A DNA stretch of 64,000 nucleotides from Bursaphelenchus xylophilus (Eukaryota; Nematoda; Chromadorea; Rhabditida; Aphelenchoididae): the NCBI GenBank assembly GCA_904066235.2, contig CAJFCV020000006.1:4836001-4900000 (forward strand), in the 5' to 3' direction. Below are positions 1 through 9,403 of the stretch, in pieces. The notes beneath the pieces are model-generated. The model was not told the origin of the DNA. It did not search any database and saw only the letters and a list, made by a program, of their open reading frames with translations. A program made the position numbers and the translations under genes. Within the stretch, counting starts at the first letter, position 1; the number at the start of each line of letters is the position of its first letter.

Positions 1-57
1 TGGAGTCCCTGTCAGCCGGGCTACTCGTCTCCCATTCCCCCTCCCTTTGTAAATTGA
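1..57 (+). CDS. 3' end of a gene that starts outside the window (tentative)
   Basis: Frame 1 is open from the window edge to TGA at 55-57 and reads WSPCQPGYSSPIPPPFVN. A canonical AATAAA lies at 92-97, about 35 bases after the stop, as expected for a short nematode 3' UTR. The fragment is too short to name a family. It could also be 3' UTR; the poly(A) signal is the main support for a plus-strand gene ending here. Confidence 0.35.
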   Translation, partial: WSPCQPGYSSPIPPPFVN

Positions 58-666
58 GATTTGAGATGTTCATGGTGTAACCAAGTTTCGCAATAAATAG
101 ATATTGCATCAATCTTCAATTTGTCTCCTATCGATTGAGCAAACTTTTTCGATATCAAAATGCCGGAAGAATTTATGGAAGACAAAATTAGTCCTAAAAA
201 GTTTCGCTACGGCCGTTTCACAACCCACCCACTAGATAACCATAAAATTTATTCAAATCGACAAAGTTTGCGTCAAATTTTTCATTTGTTTTCGAAGAGT
301 ATGATTTTCGCTTGTTTATGTGATCCAACACACCAGTTCAGATACTTTACATATTAATGTTGATTCACCATTTTTTGGATGCATCCCGACTACAGTCGAA
401 CTCTATATCTTTGGACATGCTTGTCGCTGTCCTTACAGATAATCAACTAAACAAAGGCTTAATTTATTGAATAAAAATATAATATTATTTTTTTAAATTT
501 TCTATTGCTTTTTCAAATTTACAATTTTTTCCCCTTTACCTTTTTTTTTGGCTTTTTATTTAAATTTTATAATTATTCTTGGATTGTTTTGTTGTTTGTT
601 TTGCTATTCCGGTCGTCTGAGGGTTACGTTTCGGCCGCGTCTCGAGTATTAAGCACGATCTTTGTG

Positions 667-1426
667 ATGTTTGCCCCGCTCTTTATCTTTGTCTTGCTCC
701 TGGAACCCTCCAGTGCACTGTAAGTTTACCTTATATCAATTTTGCCTTTTGAAAGCCTTAAAATTTTAAATCAAGTCACAAATTAAAAAAATCAACAAAA
801 TCTTTTCTAACGACGTCTCTATTCAGTTTTTAACGACCATTTTATGACAAAAAACAAACGATTTTGTCATAATTTTTAATTTTTTTCACAGAAATGGTAT
901 TCTTACAATTTTCTGGTCCGTTTAAAGATCTTGCATACCACCGGCTAAAATTCACAAAGACTTTTTTAAATCTTAATTTCTTGCTAATTTTTATCATCAG
1001 ACCAGTCGAAGACGTCCTTCCTCCCTGCAACAGCACCAGTAGGTATTGTCCCCACGGAAGAGCGGTAAGTCGGGAAAACAAAGTGCAATAAAAAGTTTTA
1101 CGTTTAGTTTTTTAGTCTAGTTTAGTTTTATTTATTTATAATGATGATTTGTGGTGGTATTATCACACGAATTTTCTCCGAAAATAATTTTTTTTTAGAA
1201 TAGCAACATTTTTTACCAGGCATTTTTTTAATTGCAGGTCTACGCCAAGGATTACAACACGGATTACTTGGGCCCCATTCCGAATGCCGCCGATTACAAG
1301 GATGTCTTGGATGACGTCGTGGTCCCCCGGAAAATTGCCTTCAGAAAAAGCGACGAAGAAAAAGCACGGCGCCGATTCGATAACTTCGAGGATAAGAACA
1401 ACTACCCTGCCTTCATCACCCCTTAA
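667..1426 (+). CDS. Small secreted protein, 101 aa, three exons
   Basis: Exons 667-719, 1001-1064 and 1238-1426 join in frame (donors GTAAGT and GTAAGT; acceptors ATCAG and TTGCAG) to 101 residues. The ATG at 667 opens directly into a signal peptide (MFAPLFIFVLLLEPSSA), which is why I chose it; the frame is open further upstream but has no better ATG. The mature part begins near LPVEDVLPPCNSTSRYC, with two cysteines and one NST glycosylation site. It ends in a charged region (EEKARRRFDNFEDK), where RRR could be a convertase site. I recognise no family. Role unknown; a secreted peptide precursor is an inference. Confidence 0.65.
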
Positions 1427-1461
1427 ATTTATCCGATTTTATAAAAAGTAAAAATGATATT

Positions 1462-1995
1462 TTAAGGTTCGTAGTTATAAGAGCCGTTTTCGCATGTGGT
1501 GCTGTCTTGGAATTCATGGTCAACGGATTCAAGATGGATTTCCCCGAGGTGATAGTTGTGTTTCTTCTTGTTGTAACCGATATGTCGTTTATGGACGTAG
1601 CAGGATAAGCATTGGGCAACTGATTGACAGCGGTGATAGCCGAAAGAAGAAAGAAATCGAGAGAAAAAATTTTTTTTGTCGACTGCTTACATTTTGATGT
1701 AAGGTCGACCTCCAAAGACATCAGATTGACTAGTATCAAGAAAGAATTCCCCCTCTTCCCAAGCATTTTTTACATCCAATTGGTGCATCTCCTCATCCCA
1801 CAATTCCACTCTCTGAAACAAAATTATTAAATGTGTTTATTCTCTCATAAAAACCAAGAAACTCACAAATTTATTCAAGCCGTGTAATGTTTGATTCCGG
1901 CATCTGAGGACTCCATCGACCCAAATAGATGTCCCCGAGACTTCCCAAATAATTAATTGTAGGACAAAACAGACTCCAAAAAATCGATGACTCAT
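1462..1995 (-). CDS. Transthyretin-like (TTL/PF01060-type) secreted protein with a damaged splice acceptor
   Basis: Exons 1867-1995, 1691-1812 and 1462-1639 give 142 residues. The order matches nematode transthyretin-like proteins: signal peptide (MSHRFFGVCFVLQLIIWEVSG), the GVLRCRNQ strand, VELWDEEM, GGRPYIK-IYHRC, then a HLGEIHLES-like strand. These are secreted beta-sandwich proteins; most are of unknown function. The neighbour at 2262-2876 has the same exons and phases. Intron 2 starts GTAAGC but ends TTTCGG, not AG, at the exact place where the paralog has its acceptor (IYHRCQ here, IYHRCH there). The next AG (CAATCAG) shifts the frame and stops after about 10 codons. The gene may be a recent pseudogene, may use a GT-GG intron, or may hold a sequence error. 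Confidence 0.75.
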
Positions 1996-2261
1996 AATCT
2001 CTCACCCGTTCTTTTAGAAAGTTACTGGTTTTTAGCCGACTTCTTCGGACAGCGGACCTTTCTTTTTAGCGAACCTCTTTGTCCAATGTCTTAGCCTACA
2101 AAATTGGGTCTATTTTTTATTTTGATTCTGAATTGCGGAAGAAGCGTTATCGAGTTCGAAAAAATTCGAAGAAATATTTTTACCCTAAAGAGTAAGCCTT
2201 ACGAACGCTCATATAAGCAAGGCTTAACGATCAGGACCAAAAATTTTTCTTTGAAAAAAGT

Positions 2262-2876
2262 TTATATTTGGTTTTTATAACGGTCATTCCAGCAAAAAGA
2301 ACTGTTGACTTGAAGGTTCTCGACATTCATCAGATCGATGACATCAAAGTGTTTATGATAAGTCTTGAATTTCTCATGGTAATCAAGGTACCTTGTGTGA
2401 ACTTGGCATGAGAAGTCACTGGAAACTTTGTGGCATCGATGATATCTGTAAAACACATATGAAACTTTTCTGCAGCTCGTCTTTGGTCAACTAATCCCTT
2501 TATGACGGACGATTCTACAACAAACAAAAGAAGCCTCCGCACGAAAAGCTTTTTACTCCTTACATCTTTATATACGGGTGATATCCCAGGTGGTCCATGT
2601 GATGAGCATTCACATTGAAGAAACCATCAACTGAGACGTTCTTGGCGTCCAGAAGATCGTCATAGAACATGTCATCATCCCACAATTCTACTTTCTGAAG
2701 CAATCTTGGGCATTTAAAAAAAAAAATAGTTATATAATTCATACCACAACATGAATTCCATTCAAGCTTTGATTATGACATTTTACAACACCATTACTCC
2801 AAATATAAGCTCCAGATTCAGTGAGAAGAACATTTTGAAGGGAAATCAAAATCAATAAGGGAAAGTTTCTGATCAT
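2262..2876 (-). CDS. Transthyretin-like secreted protein, 148 aa
   Basis: Exons 2745-2876, 2564-2694 and 2262-2445 join in frame with canonical GT-AG signals. The protein has a signal peptide (MIRNFPLLILISLQNVLLTE), then AYIWSNGVVKCHNQSLNG, VVKVELWDDDMFYDDLLDA, a strand ending HPYIK-IYHRC, and a C-terminal region with two more cysteines. This is the layout of the nematode transthyretin-like family (extracellular, roughly 130-150 residues). It is 266 bases upstream of the paralog at 1462-1995 on the same strand with identical intron phases, so the pair is a tandem duplication, though now quite diverged in sequence. Ligand and tissue are not visible. Confidence 0.85.
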
Positions 2877-3381
2877 ACGGCTGGCTGCACAAATATTTTT
2901 TGTTTATTGTCATTGCGGCTCTCCGTAAAAAGAAATTTCTATATGTCTGGTAGACCTGATTCATAACTTAAGATTGTTAATTCTTAGTTAGATTCGATTC
3001 GTTCAGTAGAATTCCTAACATCAGAGACAACGGCAAAATCGTTGTTCAATTCTTTACAAAAATATATTATTTTTCTCACAAGCGGAAATTCTCATCATCG
3101 ATCAAAGACAATTTAATAGCGCTTAGATCAAAGAACCTTTAACGGTGTTAAACATCTGCTTTAGTAAATGAAATGATTTGTTACACCTGTAGGGAGAAAG
3201 GCGAAAAGAATGTTATTATCTTTATGACATGTTTAACTTTCAAGTATTATATCAAACATACTTTATTTTTTAACAAATTATGTGAAGTATATGTATAATG
3301 TTGATACCAATTTAGCGTTAGAGAAGTTGTAATATATGCATATAAACTTTGCACATGACACTGGCCGCACTTACTGTAACA
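2877..3381. other. Intergenic, AT-rich
   Basis: Holds the upstream region of the transthyretin-like gene and the 3' flank of the first GWG peptide gene. A segment at about 3163-3205 (AGTAAATGAAATGATTTGTTA) is loosely similar to one at about 4045-4068 (AGTAAATGAAATTATTTGTCA). No gene seen. Confidence 0.5.
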
Positions 3382-3711
3382 TTATCCCCATCCTGAAAAA
3401 AAAATATTCTTAAGGTACAGAGGTCTGCTTCACAAATTTTTATACAATATTGAGAAGCAATGGCATTGATGACATGGATTTCAAAAATAACTGCCAAGGT
3501 TCTTTTTATAGGCGACCCTACCTGGTTCATAAATTCCCAACCCTGTTCCATACACTTGGCTCGGTGACGGGGTCGCAATCAACATTCCTAAACCTCCCGT
3601 TCCCATTCCTGGATACAATAGTCCACTCAAAATGCCTAGAGATCCAAATTGAGCAGAAATTTTAGCAAGAGAAATTGCAAAAATAAGTAGAATAAAAAGA
3701 AGTTTCTTCAT
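3382..3711 (-). CDS. Secreted GWG-terminal peptide, divergent copy A (66 aa)
   Basis: Exon 1 (3522-3711) encodes a signal peptide (MKKLLFILLIFAISLAKISA) followed by QFGSLGILSGLLYPGMG and a Met-poor tail. It ends with phase 1 at CCAG|GTAGGG. The last coding exon is only 11 bases (3382-3392) after TTTTTTTCAG and reads G-W-G-stop, so the protein ends IYEPGWG. The other three members of the cluster end the same way, which supports the join. The Met-Gly repeats of the others are nearly gone here. By resemblance to NLP/CNC peptides this is probably an epidermal or defence peptide, but that is inference. A C-terminal Gly after Trp would be a substrate for amidation. Confidence 0.72.
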
Positions 3712-3742
3712 GTTACTTTCAATTTACTATCCACCCAACTGG

Positions 3743-3783
3743 TGATATAGAATACGACTTGGAGGTAACTTCCTTTTCCCCGA
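3743..3783 (-). promoter_or_regulatory. Core promoter block of peptide gene A
   Basis: Read on the minus strand this is GGAAGTTACCTCCAAGTC then GTATTCTATA, 31-70 bases before the ATG. The CCAAGTCGTATT core is shared with the block before gene B and, with changes, with those at 6561 and 7817. The AT-rich end may act as a TATA box. Confidence 0.55.
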
Positions 3784-4545
3784 AAGGAAAAATGATGAGA
3801 ATTTCTGTTTACCTTATGTGAAAAAATGTTATAATCATTAAGAATCACGTATTGTATCTACCTTTAAACAAACAGGAACTTTTTTTTTTCTATGTTGCGG
3901 ATTCCAGTCGTCTTTTTTGATATTTTTGAAATTCTGAAACCGTCCGTCCAACATCTCGTATTTCTTATCCTAAGATCATCACTTTTGCAAGAGAGTTTCT
4001 TGATCTATGTAATCAAAAGTACACCAACATTTACTGGGGATTCGAAGTAAATGAAATTATTTGTCACATTGAGCGAAGAAGAAGGGAGCGTAATGTCTTC
4101 GTTCTGTGAATTCATGATCTGTCAGGAGCAACGAAACGATGTCATCTATTTTTAGCTACCGTATTTGACAAAGTAATCATTTGATTTGTGATTTCTTCGT
4201 TGTACGGTGACCTTGGAAACGTCATCGTTAAGAAACAGACGTTTTTAAGACGACTGGTAACAACTTACGGTAACGACCGAGAGAAAAAGTGATCTTTGGA
4301 TACGGTAACGATATCGCCATTATAGGGTGATAAAGTCGCAGTCCGACTGAATCTTTTTAAAACAACGACACGCTTTAATTATAACTAAGTTCTTTATTTT
4401 TTTAATTTACAAGTAAGCCACGCAAAATACGATTAGAAAGTATATTGCATCTACTGTAGTATAACATTTAACAGTTGATCTGTCGGTAACGACAAATTGC
4501 TGGTAAAGTTGCAGGTCACAACGAAATCCTCCGCAATCGATGACA
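3784..4545. other. Intergenic between peptide genes A and B
   Basis: No open frame or RNA that I can support. It contains the upstream region of gene A and the 3' flank of gene B. Confidence 0.5.
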
Positions 4546-4829
4546 TTATCCCCATCCTGAAAAAAGGATATCGACTGATAAAGGCTTCTTTAGTCAGATA
4601 ACCCCAAATCATGACAGAACTTACCGCCGCCCATCATTCCAGGGCCCATGCCCATGCCCATCCCTGGGCCCATTCCTCCCATTCCCATTGGTGGACCCAT
4701 CATTCCCATGCCTCCCATTCCCATTCCAGGATTCAATAGTCCACCCAAGATGCCCAATGGGCCAAATTGAGCAGTAGTCCTAGCAATAGCCAGTGAAAGA
4801 ACACATAGAACTAGGAGAAGTTGCTTCAT
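4546..4829 (-). CDS. Secreted GWG-terminal Met/Gly-rich peptide B (71 aa)
   Basis: Exon 1 (4625-4829) has a signal peptide (MKQLLLVLCVLSLAIARTTA) then QFGPLGILGGLLNPGMGMGG and a run of GMG, GPP and GPGM repeats. It stops at GGCG|GTAAGT in phase 1. The last coding exon is 11 bases (4546-4556) after TTTTTCAG and gives the C-terminus MMGGGWG. Without this join the frame would read on into KFCHDLG, which no other copy shares. Closest idea from known families: C. elegans NLP-29/CNC peptides, which start QWG and end near GWG. The start QFGxLG is shared with copy A, so A and B form one subgroup. Confidence 0.78.
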
Positions 4830-4861
4830 GTTACTGTGGCTTTAACATTCCATAGAAATGG

Positions 4862-4905
4862 TACCATTAAATACGACTTGGAATGACCTCCCTTTTCTCC
4901 AATGG
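4862..4905 (-). promoter_or_regulatory. Core promoter block of peptide gene B
   Basis: On the minus strand: GGAGAAAAGGGAGGTCATT followed by CCAAGTCGTATTTAATGG, 33-76 bases before the ATG. TATTTAA could be the TATA element. The GGGAGGTCA and TCGTATTTAA parts recur at 6561-6600 and 7817-7856. Confidence 0.6.
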
Positions 4906-4948
4906 GCTTTCGAAACGAATTCGGCAAAGGTAAATTTCATGCCGACAG

Positions 4949-5030
4949 GTGATAAGATGTAACAATGATCAACTAAAGATCAAGGAAGAGATCTGTCCGG
5001 GTCGAGTTTGTGTCTGCCTACGGGCTACGA
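4949..5030 (-). promoter_or_regulatory. Upstream repeated module of gene B
   Basis: Plus-strand order: GATAAG, ATGATCAACTAAAGATCAAG, then GGGTCGAGTTTGTGTCTG. The GATCAACT and GTC(A/G)AGTTTGTGTC parts recur at 6712-6775, and in weaker form at 7977-8041, each upstream of a TATTTAA block. GATAAG is a GATA-factor type site; in C. elegans related epidermal peptide genes depend on GATA factors, so a link is possible but not shown. Confidence 0.45.
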
Positions 5031-5393
5031 GTCGGTTCCGGGTCTAATGGAACTTTTGTTATTGGAGAAGCAATGATTAATGGATCAAAGTCACGAAATT
5101 TTCAGCGTAATGCCGAGGTCTGCCGAATTCAACGTGATTGGAATTTTCCAAGTTTCAATTAAGGATTTGCGAACATACCGACTATTATAAACATCTTGAG
5201 TTAAAAACCTTTGTTGTAAGACGACTGACATGAGCTCTTTTTTTGTTTTATTCACAATGCATTTTTTATACAATAAATAAACTCCTGATGGTATCTTATT
5301 AAAAAATTGATTTTAAATAGATAGATGGCCAGGGCTTGGCAATATTTTTTGGTTCTGTGATATTGGATATGATGATATTGCCGCATGATGAAA

Positions 5394-5759
5394 TTATCCC
5401 CATCCTGAAAAATCACAATTTAAACGTGCTTCCAGCAACATAAAAGGCACATATTACTGTGATCATTGATTAGCAATAATATCTGTCAACGTACCCATGC
5501 CGCCCATGCGTCCCATTCCCATTCCCATTCCTGGGCCGTACATTCCCATGCCGGGTCTCATCATTCCCATTCCACCGTAACCCATTGGTCCCATGCCTCC
5601 ATAGCCCATTCCCGGACCCATCATCCCAGGGTATCCTCCCATCATTCCCATTCCTCCCATTGGACCCATCCCTCCCATCGGGGGACCCATTCCCCATTGA
5701 GCGAGTGTCTGCGTGGTGGCAATAGCCAGAAGAAGAACAATAAGCGCTAGTTTTGTCAT
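5394..5759 (-). CDS. Secreted GWG-terminal Met/Gly-rich peptide C (91 aa)
   Basis: Exon 1 (5495-5759) encodes a signal peptide (MTKLALIVLLLAIATTQTLA) and a mature part starting QWGMGPPMGG, made almost only of G, M, P and Y with one or two R. It ends in phase 1 at ATGG|GTACGT. The 11-base last exon (5394-5404) adds GWG-stop. The mature layout QWG...GWG is that of C. elegans NLP-29-class antimicrobial peptides, with Met in place of many Tyr. The ATG at 5759 follows CACTTTTCCAG|G, so the mRNA has a 5' UTR intron or is trans-spliced; the open frame further upstream is therefore untranslated. The likely promoter is at 6561-6600. Confidence 0.8.
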
Positions 5760-5760
5760 C

Positions 5761-6560
5761 CTGGAAAAGTGTTTGAAGAAATTATGACAAGTATAAAACT
5801 TTGCACGAAATAGGAGCGGAATAAAAAGTATATTATATACTTTCGGCAAAACTGGGAGAAAGCCAAAAAAATATTTTTCGCTTCACAAGATGGATTCTTT
5901 TGCACTACTTCGTTCCCGATCTAAAAAGCGTTTTGGCTGTTCCAGTACCAAAAAAACAAATTTCCCGACGTGAAAGTCCGTCATTACTCTTCCAACCTGT
6001 AAGCCTTAGAAACCGTCTTGGCTAACAGGTTTTGGAATTCCACCAGCAATCCACAACCCCACGCACTGTAAAAAACTTATCTTGCTAGCCCATTTTTCTT
6101 CAGCTCAAGGTTACCGTGACCACGTTAAAATCATCGGCTCGGCAAAAATCAAAGGAATCAATCAAACCGAATTGTGAAATAGGATGTTAACTTTACTTTA
6201 CACCCCCGACTGAACACTGATCTCCACCATATTATTGTGGAGACGAATAAACAACGTTATATGGGGAGAAAATAGCGTTGCTAGTAGCCAAAAATTTGTA
6301 TGAAACAGATGTATTATTTCAGGACGTTTTCAAGGAAAACGACGACAGCAGAAAAGCAGGGATATAACAAACTGTAGCTCTGGCTGCTGCTTAAAATGGT
6401 AAGCAACATTTGATTTTAACATTTGTTGCTTATCCTTTAAATAACAGCCTGCAATTGAGAATCAAAGGCTGCCCTTCTTCCAAAGCTGCAGCCTAATCCA
6501 AAGTGCTGACTTTACCTGTAGACCTTCTGTTTCAAACCCACACTAAATATAATAATCTAA
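5761..6560 (-). other. Probable 5' UTR intron / upstream region of peptide gene C
   Basis: No coding potential seen. Because gene C starts just after an acceptor and a promoter block like that of gene B lies at 6561-6600, this stretch may be a long first intron. Alternatively gene C is SL trans-spliced and the promoter is nearer. Confidence 0.4.
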
Positions 6561-6600
6561 CCACCTTAAATACGATCCGAATTGACCTCCCGTTTTAGTA
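6561..6600 (-). promoter_or_regulatory. Core promoter block, probably of peptide gene C
   Basis: Minus strand: ACTAAAACGGGAGGTCAATT, then CGGATCGTATTTAAGG. It matches the block before gene B in the GGGAGGTCA and TCGTATTTAA parts. Confidence 0.5.
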
Positions 6601-6711
6601 ATAATACCCGAATAAAAAGGGATATTCTCCTTTGAAGATCCGAGCCCTTCAAATCCAACGGAAGCCCAATTACAAGACGGATAAACACTCGTGCCGCAGG
6701 GCAAAAGTGTA

Positions 6712-6775
6712 ATGATCAACTGAAGAGCAAATCAGAGCTTTAAGGAGGTCAAGTTTGTGCCTGTGTAAGGGCAAT
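6712..6775 (-). promoter_or_regulatory. Upstream repeated module, probably of gene C
   Basis: Contains AATGATCAACTGAAGAGC, AAATCAGAGCTTTAAGG and GGTCAAGTTTGTGCC, matching the module at 4949-5030 (GATCAACT, GTCGAGTTTGTGTC) and the one at 7977-8041 (TCAGAGCTCTAA). Confidence 0.45.
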
Positions 6776-7138
6776 TGCCGCCGTGGTGAAAGAAGGAATA
6801 TAAAGGGTAATACCAAAGCTTAAAAAAGTTGAAAAGATAGAAATGTTAGTTGAGTGGGCGGGAACTTGGAAAGTGTAAAGTGTAAGGCTTGACACAACCC
6901 ATGAAGTCGAATGGAAATCATTGCAATCAAAAGACCATTTTAGAGAATTTTGCAACTTTTTTTTGAAGAAACTTCTAGAAGTTGATTCCTTTAAACCAAA
7001 GAAAATTTATAACAAATTTTTAGAGCTTTTTATTAGTCAGAATAAATATAAATCCGCATGAAATATACGTGATAACACATGGCAGCGGTAAAAGAAAAAC
7101 TAAATGTATGAATCCTTCGTTTCGTTCATTTGATCCAA

Positions 7139-7416
7139 TTATCCCCATCCTCCTGAAAATAAAATTTTGGATATTTATGGTAAGTATCAATAATACTAAA
7201 TCTCAAACTCTTACCCATGCCTCCATACCCCATGCCAGGGTATCCCATCATTCCCATCCTTCCGTACCCGCCCATGCCTCCCATTCTGCCATAGCCCATG
7301 CCAGGACCTCCCATCATTCCCATACCGCCCATTGGACCACCACCCATACCCCATTGGGCAAGGGTCTGAGTTGCGGAGATGGCAAGAACAAGTAGAATCA
7401 GGAATAGCTTTGTCAT
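7139..7416 (-). CDS. Secreted GWG-terminal Met/Gly-rich peptide D (71 aa)
   Basis: Exon 1 (7215-7416) has a signal peptide (MTKLFLILLVLAISATQTLA) and a mature part starting QWGMGGGPMGGMGMMGG with GYGRMGG units. It ends in phase 1 at ATGG|GTAAGA. The last coding exon (7139-7152, 14 bases) follows TTTTATTTTCAG and gives GGWG-stop, one Gly more than the other copies. The ATG follows ATATCGTTACAG|G, as in gene C. Signal peptide and QWG start are nearly the same as in C, so C and D are one subgroup. Putative antimicrobial or epidermal peptide by similarity of design to NLP-29/CNC. Confidence 0.8.
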
Positions 7417-7816
7417 CCTGTAACGATATCCATTTAGAAACTAACTAAGGTACGGTACTCGCATTGAAGGGCATAGCGCAAAGAAGGTTTGATTAGAGAT
7501 AAAATTTAGGAAACTTTATCCAAAATGGTTTACGTGCTCGGAGAAAGAAATTACTGTGATGATCATGGTCATCCCAAATAACAAAAAAGCCAAAACCAAG
7601 ACTGGGGCGTCGTAATATAAGCTTGCGCCTTTTAAAGCATATTACCAAGAGAGATGTGTTTAAAATTAGGTTTGTTTTTGATTTAGCAATCCTTCTCGTC
7701 CACTGACTACCGTATACCGTATTCACTATCAAAACAAACAAGACCTAGACGGCCTCTCCGCTTTCAAAACATCAAAAGTGCATGTCATTGCAGTTCCATC
7801 GCCAAACTTTAGTTTA

Positions 7817-7856
7817 TCCTTAAATACGATCTATTGCGTCCTCCCCCTTTTGGCCA
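7817..7856 (-). promoter_or_regulatory. Core promoter block, probably of peptide gene D
   Basis: Minus strand: CCAAAAGGGGGAGGACGC, then AATAGATCGTATTTAAGG. Same GGGAGG...TCGTATTTAAGG order as the 6561 block. Confidence 0.5.
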
Positions 7857-7976
7857 AATCACTAAGAACTGCTGTTAGGATGACGTTTATCTCAAATTCG
7901 GCGAAGATCCAAAAGCGTAGCAAACACGTCACAAGGCCAACGACGAAAATCAAAACATCGGTGGCAGGAAGTTCAT

Positions 7977-8041
7977 TCATCGACTAAGTGACAAGTCAGA
8001 GCTCTAACCGGGTCGAATTTGTGTCCGTGTGTGGAGTTCGT
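7977..8041 (-). promoter_or_regulatory. Upstream repeated module, probably of gene D
   Basis: Contains CATCGACTAAGTGACAAG, TCAGAGCTCTAACC and GGTCGAATTTGTGTCCGTG, aligned with the modules at 4949 and 6712. Confidence 0.45.
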
Positions 8042-8166
8042 GTAGGCGTTTTAACCGCATGAAAAAAAGATTTATGAATCGGTAACACGTCAGAAGGCTA
8101 GAAAACCGAAAAGGCCAACGATGGAAAGTGTAAAAAATATTTTATCTGCTGAGTAAGAGCACAATA

Positions 8167-8987
8167 TTAATGTCTGGTTACTGTATAAGTGACGGCAAAG
8201 AATTCCTCTCCCTCGAGACTTGTCCACCGCCTCAGATGGTCGAATTTCATTCCTGTGACTTCCCTTGTTCTAATCACTTCTTCTTGTTTTCGATATTGCG
8301 GGATATCCTTGATCTAAAACTCAGAAATATTATATTTACTTTTAATGGAAAGCGAGTAAATAGGTATTCAAACTTACCAATACAGTCAATTTCTTCATAT
8401 ACGGATATGCATTCAACATTTTTTCGAAGACGTCGTGGTTGACAGCATGTCTGTAAACGCTGAAAATACTGCAATTTTAGCATTGCTGGACCGATCTCGA
8501 TGAAGCCCGTTATAAAGCGTTATAAAACAGTTTTATAATATTATAGCATTCGAAAAGTGTTCTTGTACGGGTTACACGGTACAACAATAATTTTTGAAAG
8601 AACTTACTGCAATGCAGCCTTTTTGGGATCAATTTTTAGGCCGGTTAATCGCACCAGAGTCTCTGCTGTGAGCTCGTCCAAGTGCTCGCTAAAAACATGC
8701 TGGCGTGACTTCAAAGCATAAATAACAAAATAATAATGAAAAAAACCTTACAACACTTTGAATTTTATTTCCAGTGGAAGCTTTTCAAAGTCGAAATTTG
8801 GCGGGCAGTGCGAATCTTGGACCTCTTCGATAAATTGACTTAACGGTGGCTTGGGATAAATACAGAAAAAATTCGTGAGTAGCTCTCCAACATCTTCGTA
8901 TGGTACATATTTGTCTACTTGATGTTCACTACTGGTGCAGAGAAGACCAAACCCATCGTATCCAACAGTAAAAACACACGGGTCCAT
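8167..8987 (-). CDS. F-box-like protein, paralog 1 (181 aa)
   Basis: Exons 8752-8987, 8608-8688, 8378-8459 and 8167-8313 join with canonical signals. An F-box-like start (LPLEIKFKVF, residues 70-79) is followed by EHLDELTAETLVRLTGLKID, then a helical part (RHAVNHDVFEKMLNAYP) and a C-terminal strand-rich part ending FFAVTYTVTRH. No signal peptide, so cytosolic. F-box proteins bring substrates to SCF ubiquitin ligases; that role is inferred from the motif alone. Exons 2 (81 b) and 4 (147 b) have the same lengths and phases as in the paralog at 9404-10287. The short C-terminal domain is not one I recognise. Confidence 0.72.
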
Positions 8988-9403
8988 TTTTCCAGAAGTC
9001 GGTGGTCGATGAATACTTTATTTTACATTTGTAACCTTTCTTTTTTTCTTTACAGAGATTTTATGTATAGCAGAAAAATCGGTCTAAGAAAATATTTCTG
9101 CTGCGATGAAGCAGTTGCGCAAGGTTGATTATTTTCTGAGATTTTTGGTGACAATCGTCAAACTGCTTCACCAGACGGCAGCTTCATTATTTTTTAAACA
9201 GCCTTTTTTGATCCACTATCCTCAAAAACTTTGGCTTTTATGAAAAGATGTTATTGTATTCGAAATTTTCTTTATAGCGATTTTTGATCTTAAACTAGCA
9301 TTGATATATTATAATTCCAAGTGTTTCGATTTTAATTAAATTCAGCAAATTTTACAACAATCAAAATTATGCAATATATAACAACAAAATCAAAAAAATA
9401 TAG

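Noticed and set aside
5466..5750. His/Ser-rich open frame on the plus strand (and a similar one at 7069-7395)
   Set aside because: It is the complement of the Met/Gly repeats of peptide genes C and D; no start context or splice signals.
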